Assembly (NCBI GenBank): GCA_018375675.1
Contig: JAHACW010000003.1
Location: 1 to 64,000 of the forward strand
DNA: 64,000 nt
Direction of reading: 5' to 3'
DNA from: Actinomyces sp.
GTDB lineage: Bacteria > Actinomycetota > Actinomycetes > Actinomycetales > Actinomycetaceae
The notes beneath the pieces were generated by a model. It had not been told where the DNA came from and ran no database searches. It saw only the letters and a program-made list of their open reading frames with translations. Position 1 is the first letter of the stretch. Each line of letters begins with the position of its first letter. Shown here piece by piece: positions 34,741 to 41,854 of the stretch. A program made the position numbers and the translations under genes.

Positions 34741-37452
34741 TCATAACGCCCCGGGTGCTCGCTCCAGGAGGTAGGTAAGCAGCGTGATTGCGCCCGCCTT
34801 AGACAGGGGTTCGTTCCCGTTGCCGCACTTGGGCGACTGGACGCAGCGCGGGCACCCGGACTCGCAGTCGCAGGAGGAGACGGCCTCGAGCGTGGCGGCC
34901 ACCCACGACCGGGCGCTGTGAAAGCCGGCGAGCACGTGCCCGGCGCCGCCTCGGAATGCGTCGTGGATAAAGACGGTGGGTGCGCCCGTGTCGTCGTGCA
35001 GCTCGGTCGACAGGCCGCCGAGGTCCCAGCGGTCACAGGTGGCGACGATGGGCAGGATCCCGATCATCGCGTGCTCGGTCGCGTGCAGCGTGCCCGCCAG
35101 GTCCGCGGCCTCGATCCCCATCGTGGCCAGCGCCGCCGGAGTGAGGGTGAACCACGTGGACTTCGTGGGCAGCGTGTGGGTGGGCAGGAACAGCTCGATG
35201 TTGCGGATGAACTCGAGCCCGGGCAGGCGCAGCAGGTCGTAGTCGGTGACCCGCGTCGACACGTTCGTCGGCCCGTGATGCCAGGTGACCGTGCCGTCGC
35301 CGCACACGTATGTCTCCTCGATGGCGCACACTTCGACGCTCGTGTGGGTCGCCGAGCGCGTGCGCAGGGGAGTGCGCACCTCCTCGACCAGGGCGACGCG
35401 CACGTCGTCGGCCCGCGCGGGCGGGATGATGATCGACGAGGCCTGGGCCCCCTCCCGCTCCCCGGCCCCGAGGTGCTCGGTTTCCCGGGTGCCGCCCGGC
35501 GCCTCGGGCAGGAGGGCGCGCGGCCACCCCTGGGCGGCGGGGGCGGTGGGCGTGGTGAGGGAACTGAGGCTCAGGACGTGGAAGGTGCGCCCCTGGTGGA
35601 TGTAGATGGCGCCGGGGAAGACGTGGGCGTCGGCGGAGGCCTGGTCGATCGTGCCGACGACGGTGCCGGTGGCCGCGTCGACGATCTGGACGTCGCCGGC
35701 GGCTCCGCGCAGGTCGGTGAGGTCGCTGGGGCGCTCGGGGCGAGTGGCGTCCCAGAAGTATCCGGCAGGCCGTCGCTTGAGGTAGCCGTCGGCGACGAGG
35801 CGCTCAGTCACGCCTCGCAGTTCCTGGCCAAAGTAGGTGATATCGGACGGCGTGATCGGCATTTCGGCGGCCGCGGCGGCGACGTGTGGGGCCAGCACCC
35901 ACGGGTTGGAGGGGTCGATGACGGAGGCTTCGACCTCGCCGAGAATGTGCTCCGGGTGGCGCACCAGGTACGCGTCCAGCGGGTTGTCGGAGGCGATGAG
36001 CACGGACGTGCCCGGCGCTCCCGCGCGCCCGGCGCGGCCGATCTGCTGGCGCAGGGATGCGCGCGTGCCCGGCCAGCCGACTGTGATCGTCGCGTCCAGG
36101 CCCGAGATGTCCAGGCCCATTTCGAGCGCGGACGTTGTGGCGAGCGCCCGCACGCCTCCCGTGCGGATCGCCTCCTCGAGCGCCCGGCGCTCCTCGGGCA
36201 GGTAGCCGCCGCGATATGCGCCCACCCGGCCCGCGTTCGGGGAACCGCGCGACGACAGGCGGTCGCGCACCTGCGCGGCCACGGCCTCGGCCCCCGCGCG
36301 CGAGCGCACGAAGGCGAGGAGGCGCGCCCCCTCCTCGACGAAGGCGGTAGCCAGGTTGGCGGCCTCGACCCCGGCGCTGCGCCGCACGATCGGGACCTTG
36401 AGGGTGGCAGTGCCGGGCGGCGCGTCGAGGGCCTCCAGGAAGGAAGAGATGTCGACCTCGGACTCGTCGGCCATGATCGCGCCCTGCCACAGGACCAGCT
36501 CGTGGGCGCCCGCCGGCGAGCCATCCTCGGTGATGGCGACCGCGTCGCGCCCCGTGAGTGCGCGGCCCACAGCCGCCGCGTCGCGCACGGTCGCGCTCAG
36601 CATGACGACCCGCGGATTCGCACCCAGGTGGTGGGCGACGCGCAGCAGACGGCGCACGACCAGCGCAATGTGCGAGCCGGTCACGCCGCGCCAATGGTGG
36701 GCCTCGTCAATGACGATGAGGCGCAGCGATGCCAGGAAACGCGACCACCGCTGGTGCGATGGCAGCATCACGTAGTGCAGGAAATCAGGGTTCGACAGGA
36801 TCAGGTCAGCCCCCGCCCGCGCCCACTCCTTCGCCTCGCGCGGCGTGTCCCCGTCCACCGTCGTCGCGCGCACGCGGCGCAGCCTCTCATCGACGAGGCC
36901 GGGGCTCCCTTCCGGGGCGGACTTCCCTTGTGCGACGTCCGGTTTGTCGTCCTGGCCAAGCAGCGCCATGAGCGAGGCCAGCTGATCCGCCGCCAGAGCC
37001 TTCGTCGGAGCCAGGTACAGCGCCGTCGGGCGGCGGTGAATTGCGGAAATACGCGACGAATCCTCGGCCTCCACCAGGTCTGAGAGGATCGGCGTCCATG
37101 CGGCCAGCGACTTGCCCGAGCCCGTTCCCGTCGCGAGCACGACATCGCGGCCCTCGCGCACAGCGTCCAAGGCCTCGCGCTGATGAATCCACGGGCGCTC
37201 CACGCCGCGCCGTGCCCACGCGTCCATGACCGCGGGGCTGACCCACTGCGGCCAATCCGCGATCCGCCCCGAACGTCCCGGCAACGTCACGTGGCCGAGC
37301 ATCCGGTCGTCCCCAGCGCTCAGGCGCTCCAGAACATCGAGCAGGTGCGCGGGAGAAGGGGACGACAGGCCATCGCGTGCCTGATCGGGCGAGGAAGCCC
37401 CGGCCTCGTGCGATGAAGACGCCTGCGAAGAAGGTGGCAGGTCAGCGCTCAT
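34741..37452 (-). CDS. DEAD/DEAH-box helicase with DUF1998-type C-terminus
   Basis: A 903-residue SF2 helicase. Walker A ATGTGSGKS, DEAH in IDEAHHW, SAT in MLSATV, and motif VI QQIGRAGRAG are all visible. A C-terminal DUF1998 region carries a four-Cys zinc site (SSCDCESGCPRCVQSPKCGN). It matches the Rv3649-type helicase that lies near the Tad genes in mycobacteria (MrfA-like repair helicases share this layout). The start at 37452 overlaps the YbjN-type gene upstream by 4 bp. Confidence 0.9.
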   Translation of the reverse strand: MSADLPPSSQASSSHEAGASSPDQARDGLSSPSPAHLLDVLERLSAGDDRMLGHVTLPGRSGRIADWPQWVSPAVMDAWARRGVERPWIHQREALDAVREGRDVVLATGTGSGKSLAAWTPILSDLVEAEDSSRISAIHRRPTALYLAPTKALAADQLASLMALLGQDDKPDVAQGKSAPEGSPGLVDERLRRVRATTVDGDTPREAKEWARAGADLILSNPDFLHYVMLPSHQRWSRFLASLRLIVIDEAHHWRGVTGSHIALVVRRLLRVAHHLGANPRVVMLSATVRDAAAVGRALTGRDAVAITEDGSPAGAHELVLWQGAIMADESEVDISSFLEALDAPPGTATLKVPIVRRSAGVEAANLATAFVEEGARLLAFVRSRAGAEAVAAQVRDRLSSRGSPNAGRVGAYRGGYLPEERRALEEAIRTGGVRALATTSALEMGLDISGLDATITVGWPGTRASLRQQIGRAGRAGAPGTSVLIASDNPLDAYLVRHPEHILGEVEASVIDPSNPWVLAPHVAAAAAEMPITPSDITYFGQELRGVTERLVADGYLKRRPAGYFWDATRPERPSDLTDLRGAAGDVQIVDAATGTVVGTIDQASADAHVFPGAIYIHQGRTFHVLSLSSLTTPTAPAAQGWPRALLPEAPGGTRETEHLGAGEREGAQASSIIIPPARADDVRVALVEEVRTPLRTRSATHTSVEVCAIEETYVCGDGTVTWHHGPTNVSTRVTDYDLLRLPGLEFIRNIELFLPTHTLPTKSTWFTLTPAALATMGIEAADLAGTLHATEHAMIGILPIVATCDRWDLGGLSTELHDDTGAPTVFIHDAFRGGAGHVLAGFHSARSWVAATLEAVSSCDCESGCPRCVQSPKCGNGNEPLSKAGAITLLTYLLERAPGAL

Positions 37453-37931
37453 TCGCGCCCGGATTCACCGAGCCCCAGCGCCTCGGAAGCGGACTCCTTC
37501 ACGTACTGGATCGCCGCAATACCCGTCGAAATGCCCGACGAAATTGCGTCACGCAGCTGCACGTCCGACAGTCCGGCCTCCGTGTCCACGACGAAATCCG
37601 CGTACACGCCCAGCGTCCCCTCCGGCGAGGTCGCCGTGTACACCGTCGGGAAATACTTCTCGCGATTCCAGTTGTCGGCGGTCGCAAACAGCGCGGGTTC
37701 CGCGCTCTCAGCCGGCAGATCCGACTCCCACAGCGCACGAATCGACAGGAAACGACCCGCCGCATCAAAAGACACGAGGAATGGAATCTCGTCAAAAATT
37801 GCGCCCGCCGCGCGACCCTTCTCGATCACGTCCAGCGCGTAACCCATCTCGCGCACGGCCTGAACGACCCGCTCAAAATCGGCCGGGTAGGGGGTCACCT
37901 CATCCTCGGGCACCACGTACGGAACGTTCAC
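37449..37931 (-). CDS. YbjN-domain protein
   Basis: A 160-residue protein whose GTG start at 37931 overlaps the upstream stop by 4 bp (the longer frame begins with TTG). The fold is that of the YbjN/T3SS-chaperone-like family: YPADFERVVQAVREMG helix, a sheet with FLVSFDAAGRFLSIRALWE, then EAGLSDVQLRDAISSGISTG. Many such proteins occur in pairs in Actinobacteria, as here. Function unknown, possibly regulatory. Confidence 0.75.
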   Translation of the reverse strand: MNVPYVVPEDEVTPYPADFERVVQAVREMGYALDVIEKGRAAGAIFDEIPFLVSFDAAGRFLSIRALWESDLPAESAEPALFATADNWNREKYFPTVYTATSPEGTLGVYADFVVDTEAGLSDVQLRDAISSGISTGIAAIQYVKESASEALGLGESGRE

Positions 37932-38386
37932 AGCGACACCTCCCGACCCTGGGAATCCCAATCCACGAACCCGGGCAACGTCACCTCAAGATCCGCGAAG
38001 AACCCCATGATCATCGACATGGACGTCTCAAAGAAATTATCCAACTGAGCCTGCGTAAGCCCCGACATGACCACGACGTTGCACTCCGCGATCAGGCCGT
38101 ACTGCGTGCCGTCCTCCAGGGGCGCCACGTACGCCTTCGGGCCAGTGCGCGTCGAATTGCACGTCGCGACCTCGCGGGCGAGCTCACCGAACTGCTCCGG
38201 CGTGCGCGCAATCCCGCGCCACTGAGCGCGCAACTGCAGGATCTGAGGGTTCGTCGCATTCCAGAAAAAAGCGGCATTTGGCGTCAAATAAGCCAGCTCG
38301 CCCTCGTTGTAGTCGCCGAAACGCACGTCCCGGGAACGCAGCAAATCCCGAATACGATCGGTGCTGACAGGTGAAGATGCAGCCAC
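37928..38386 (-). CDS. YbjN-domain protein, partner copy
   Basis: A protein of about 152 residues from the GTG at 38386, which has GGGAG 7 bp upstream; the open frame continues to 38578 but that part is not YbjN-like. Visible family features are TDRIRDLLRSRDVRFGD, an ATNPQILQLRAQW strand and NTRTG...EVTCNS-type segments, ending EVTLPGFVDWD. It forms an operon with the second YbjN gene and the helicase. The start is uncertain. Confidence 0.65.
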   Translation of the reverse strand: MAASSPVSTDRIRDLLRSRDVRFGDYNEGELAYLTPNAAFFWNATNPQILQLRAQWRGIARTPEQFGELAREVATCNSTRTGPKAYVAPLEDGTQYGLIAECNVVVMSGLTQAQLDNFFETSMSMIMGFFADLEVTLPGFVDWDSQGREVSL

Positions 38387-38651
38387 TGACAACTCCCGCG
38401 TGAGACATACAGAATCGGACACCTCCACTGTAACCGAGGCCTCTGCCCCGCGCGCGCCCACGTTGTCCGACAAGTCTTGACATGGGGCCTCCCGTCTCTC
38501 TTCGACGAGGCCGGGGCAGGTACGCAGGACGCCCACCCGCTGTGTGCTTGCCTTCGATTTGCGAGAAAGCGAAACCAATACACGCGCCAGCGCCCCGCTC
38601 CACTACAGTGGACACGGAGTACGGCATCGACACGAATGAACGGAGGACACC

Positions 38652-39743
38652 ATGGACGACCCCAACGCCGCCCTGCCCTCCGACCCCACCGTCGACGAGT
38701 CCTACACCAAAGGCTCGCGCCCCGTGCGCCCCCGCGCGCGCTCGTCGGCATCCGCCGAGACCGCCGGCCGCTCCTCCCGAGCGGACAGCGCCCCCGCCAC
38801 CCAGCGGCCCGCCCGAGGGCGCACCCCCGGCCCCCAGGCCAACGGCGAGGCCCCGGCGAGCGGGCCCCAGCCTCGTCGACTCCTGTCCGACTCCTGGTAC
38901 CGGCTCAAGCTCGCCCGGCGTCTCGGGGGCGTCACGATCTGCCTGCTGCTAACGATGCTCATCAGCCACGTGGCGCTCGCAACCGCGCCCGGGCAGGTCC
39001 TCGACACCATCCTCATGGAAGGCACGATGCGCTCGGCGAGCCGCTACGAGTCCTTCTCGATGCTCATCACCGGCATTGTGTCCGTGCCCGTCATGGTCGC
39101 AGCCGGTATCGTCGTCGCCCTCGTCGCCGCCGCGCGACGGAGGCCCACGCTCGCGGGGCGTGCCCTTGGTGCTGTCATCGGGGCTAACATCACGACACAG
39201 ATCCTCAAGGACTACATCCTCACCCGCCCCAACCTGGGTGTTACGACGGGTGCAGGCAACTCCCTGCCCTCCGGGCACACCACCGTCGCCGTCACCCTGT
39301 CACTGGCCCTCATCGTCGTCGCCCCGCAGTGGTTCCGCAGTCCGTCTGCGTGGATCGGCTGGGCGTGGACATCCCTCATGGGCGTGTCCGTCATGATGGA
39401 AGGCTGGCATCGACCCTCCGACGTCGTCACCGCCGCCCTGATCGCTGGGGCGTGGGCCCTTGCCCTCTCACCCATCGAACGGCGGCCCCGGCACGGCGCA
39501 AAAGTCCAACGCGTCATGGTGTGGGTGAGCCTCGGACTCATCGTCATCGCGCTGCTGGCCACCGGCGCCGCCATGTGGGGCTTCAGCATGTCCGCAGCCT
39601 CCCCTGGATCCGGTTATGGTTTTGAGGACTTCCTGCAGGTGCGCCCCTGGCGCTCGCGCGTCCTCGGTGTCGCCGCCGTCGCGTGGGTGAGCGCCGTGTG
39701 CGGCCTCATCATGCACGAGGTCGACCGCCTCGCGGGTGAGTAA
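38652..39743 (+). CDS. PAP2-family membrane phosphatase
   Basis: A 363-residue integral membrane protein with a disordered Pro/Arg/Ser-rich N-terminus of about 80 residues and six helices. The three phosphatase motifs are present: KDYILTRP, PSGHTT and GWHRPSDV. Such enzymes dephosphorylate undecaprenyl pyrophosphate or phosphatidic acid outside the membrane. The ATG at 38652 follows GGAGGAC. Confidence 0.88.
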   Translation: MDDPNAALPSDPTVDESYTKGSRPVRPRARSSASAETAGRSSRADSAPATQRPARGRTPGPQANGEAPASGPQPRRLLSDSWYRLKLARRLGGVTICLLLTMLISHVALATAPGQVLDTILMEGTMRSASRYESFSMLITGIVSVPVMVAAGIVVALVAAARRRPTLAGRALGAVIGANITTQILKDYILTRPNLGVTTGAGNSLPSGHTTVAVTLSLALIVVAPQWFRSPSAWIGWAWTSLMGVSVMMEGWHRPSDVVTAALIAGAWALALSPIERRPRHGAKVQRVMVWVSLGLIVIALLATGAAMWGFSMSAASPGSGYGFEDFLQVRPWRSRVLGVAAVAWVSAVCGLIMHEVDRLAGE

Positions 39744-39852
39744 ATCCTGCTGCTGTCGCTTGTTCCCCGACAGATCTCCGGCCGCCCCGCGGCCTGCCCG
39801 CTCGCTCGCCGTCTGCGCCCCGTGTTGTTGCTGTGTGGCACCGCTGGTGTTC

Positions 39853-40007
39853 CGGGCGCCGGAGGGCCCGGCTGTGGGGCCGGGCCGCTGGGTGTGCCGG
39901 TGGGCGGCGGCCCGCCCGCGAGCCGTCCGTGCCGCGGGCGGCGGCCGGCCCAGTTGATGGTGTTGCTGTGTTGCCCCACGGGTGTTTCGGGCGCCGGAGG
40001 GCCCGGC
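39853..40007 (+). repeat. Direct repeat, 135-bp spacing
   Basis: The 20-mer CGGGCGCCGGAGGGCCCGGC occurs identically at 39853-39872 and 39988-40007. The similarity extends leftwards for about 30 bp (GTGTTGCTGTGT and GGTGTT blocks). Confidence 0.75.
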
Positions 40008-40039
40008 CGCCCGCGAGGCTAGGCGCCCTCACTTCGTTC

Positions 40040-40146
40040 GGCGCCGCGCCTCGAAGCCCGCCCGTGCCCTCCGGTCCCTCCGGCGCCCTTCACACCAGTG
40101 GCGCTTGCGGTGTGCTGGGTGGCTTGGCGCCGCGCCTCGAAGCCCG
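40040..40146 (+). repeat. Direct repeat, 86-bp spacing
   Basis: An identical 21-mer beginning GGCGCCGCGCCTCGAAGCCC is present at 40040-40060 and 40126-40146. Confidence 0.75.
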
Positions 40147-40170
40147 GCCAGGCCCCGCCGCCCAGCAATT

Positions 40171-40275
40171 TCGCACGTAATTCCCCTGCGACTCTTTCAA
40201 ACATTGAATTCAGATCGTTGGAATTGCAGCGTTTTCTGACTTTGTTGGAACTTTATCCAATCGAATTACGTGCGA
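40171..40275. repeat. 13-bp inverted repeat bounding an A/T-rich segment
   Basis: TCGCACGTAATTC (40171-40183) and GAATTACGTGCGA (40263-40275) are perfect inverted copies 79 bp apart, at the point where base composition changes. They may be ends of a small element or arms of a hairpin. Confidence 0.65.
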
Positions 40276-40423
40276 CTTTTCTGGGATTTTGCCCCACTGT
40301 CGGTGATGTCGCAGGCGGTTCCTTTCTGGTGTTCTGTTGGTTCCTGTTGGTTCGCAATGTTGCGCGCCTGTTGTTGTGGAGTTGTGTGTGGCTTGTGTTT
40401 GGTGAGGACTTGGGCCTGTTGGT

Positions 40424-40611
40424 TGAAAGAAATGTCGCCCCGGTGTGGGTGTGTGGTGTGTGTTGTGAAAGAAAGTTCGCCCCTGCATGGTGAAAATGGG
40501 CGAATTTTGGTTGTTTATGGCGTGCTGGGGCGGTAAATGTTTCATTGTATGGTGCTGTGTGTGGAGCGTGGGCGGATAATATTTCATCGCGTGGTTTCGT
40601 GTGTTGTGTTG
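40424..40611. repeat. Degenerate 42-nt tandem-like units
   Basis: TGAAAGAAATGTCGCCCC (40424) and TGAAAGAAAGTTCGCCCC (40466) are 42 bp apart. GGGCGGTAAATGTTTCATTG (40528) and GGGCGGATAATATTTCATCG (40570) are also 42 bp apart. Both types continue into TGTGTGG-rich sequence, so they look like members of one degraded repeat. Confidence 0.55.
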
Positions 40612-40819
40612 GGGTGTTGTTTCTGTCGTGCCTGTAGTGGCGGGGATGCGCAGTTGTGTGCTCGAAGGCCCATCAACCTCGTGCCATCTTCCAGTCTGCA
40701 TGGCCTGCTGGAATGCCCCTGGCGTTGTGGGGCTTGGCCAGTGGATAATGGGGAGACGGGTGGCACGCCGTCGACGCCCGTATAACGCCCAGCCGCAGTT
40801 CCGTCCCGAAAGGACCGAC

Positions 40820-41344
40820 ATGCCTCGTCCCGCATCAGCCGTCGTCACCTCCAAGCCCGCGCGCTTCATCCTGGGCCTGCTGCGCATTGCGGTCGGTTTC
40901 ATTTTCCTGTGGGCGTTCCTGGATAAGACGTTTGGCCTGCACTATTCGACGGGCCCGTCGCGCGCGTGGATCAACGGTGGCACGCCCGCGCAGAGCTACC
41001 TGACGGGCGCCACGACCGGCAAGCCCCTGGCCTCCTTCTTCGAGTCGCTGGCCGTGCCCGCGATGGATTGGCTGTTCATGCTCGGCCTGCTGTGTATCGG
41101 CCTGGCCTTCCTGCTGGGTATTGGCACGCGCCTCGCTGCCGTCGCGGGCGTCGTCATGCTGGGCTTCATGTACGCGGCGGTCGCCCCGTGGGTGTGGGGC
41201 TCCCTCAACCCGGTCGTCAACGAGCACCTGGTCGACGCGCTTGTTCTCATCCTGATCCCGCTGACCAGCGCGGGCGACACGCTCGGCCTGGGCTCGTGGT
41301 GGAAGGGCCTGGGGCTCGTGAAGAAGCTGCCCTTCCTTATCTGA
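40820..41344 (+). CDS. DoxX-family membrane protein
   Basis: A 174-residue protein with four or five membrane helices. RFILGLLRIAVGFIFLWAFLDKTFGL and DALVLILIPLTSAGDTLGLGSWW match the DoxX/TQO-small family, thought to act in membrane redox or thiosulfate metabolism. AAAGGA precedes the ATG at 40820; the longer frame upstream lies in the repeat region and is rejected. Confidence 0.8.
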   Translation: MPRPASAVVTSKPARFILGLLRIAVGFIFLWAFLDKTFGLHYSTGPSRAWINGGTPAQSYLTGATTGKPLASFFESLAVPAMDWLFMLGLLCIGLAFLLGIGTRLAAVAGVVMLGFMYAAVAPWVWGSLNPVVNEHLVDALVLILIPLTSAGDTLGLGSWWKGLGLVKKLPFLI

Positions 41345-41358
41345 TCCGCATCGATCGA

Positions 41359-41392
41359 CGAGGCCGTGGCCGGGTTTCCGGTCGCGGCCTCG
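41359..41392 (+). terminator. Terminator after the DoxX gene
   Basis: CGAGGCCGTGGCCGG (41359-41373) pairs with CCGGTCGCGGCCTCG (41378-41392) with two G-T wobbles. The left arm is a copy of the dispersed ACGAGGCCGTGG motif. Confidence 0.65.
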
Positions 41393-41540
41393 CTGTGTTG
41401 TTGGCCGGTGTGTGGGAGCGTTGTCCGGTCGATCCGCGCAGTTTTGTGACGGGACGTTGATCCCCTATGGATGTCGAAAAAGGGCGCGCGTGACGAGCGG
41501 AACTGCTCGCCGCGCGCGTCGCGCTTCTGACGCACGCGTG

Positions 41541-41556
41541 ACACTAGATATTGTGG
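41541..41556. promoter_or_regulatory. NrdR box 1
   Basis: ACACTAGATATTGTGG matches the NrdR consensus acaCwAtATaTwGtgt at 14 of 16 positions. It lies about 300 bp upstream of nrdD. Confidence 0.75.
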
Positions 41557-41572
41557 TCACCGTTCGCATCAA

Positions 41573-41588
41573 GCACTACATCTAGTGA
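41573..41588. promoter_or_regulatory. NrdR box 2
   Basis: GCACTACATCTAGTGA matches the NrdR consensus at about 12 of 16 positions and starts 32 bp after box 1, the usual helix-phased tandem spacing for NrdR. Confidence 0.7.
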
Positions 41589-41601
41589 TTGATGGCCGTG
41601 T

Positions 41602-41619
41602 TCCCCTAGATCTAGGGGA
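41602..41619. promoter_or_regulatory. 18-bp perfect palindrome in the nrdD leader
   Basis: TCCCCTAGATCTAGGGGA is a perfect palindrome whose centre lies 30 bp beyond that of NrdR box 2. It does not match the NrdR consensus and may bind another regulator, or form a small hairpin in the leader RNA. Confidence 0.55.
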
Positions 41620-41854
41620 GCCTCGCGCCGGGCGGAGGAAACCGCCTCCACCCACAGTGCCACGGCCTCGCCCCACGAGGACGGAGCATCCACGACGTGT
41701 CGATCACGCGTCCGAACAGCAGTACTGGCCGCCCACAGAAGCGCAGGGTCAGAGGCGCCCGCCGCCCCACACAGTTCCACGACACCACACACATCTCTCA
41801 CAACCCAGTTCCCAGCAGCCCGCAGCACCCAATGGAATCAAGACAGGAAGAACA

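Larger units (their letters stand above)
39744..40819. other. 1.1-kb gene-free, repeat-rich region
   Basis: The longest stretch without a convincing gene. Its left third (39744-40160) is very GC-rich and contains two pairs of direct repeats. From about 40170 to 40780 it becomes clearly A/T- and T/G-richer, with a 13-bp inverted repeat and degenerate 42-nt units. Several small frames are open on both strands but none has a ribosome-binding site or a recognisable product. The DoxX promoter must lie near its right end. Confidence 0.6.

Noticed and set aside
39821-40600. CRISPR array
   Set aside because: Repeats are few, of different types, and not separated by spacers of constant length; no cas genes are present.
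40210-40902. Reverse-strand frame of 230 codons across the repeat island
   Set aside because: It overlaps the start of the DoxX gene, has no ribosome-binding site and is a low-complexity His/Thr/Pro sequence explained by the 42-nt repeats.
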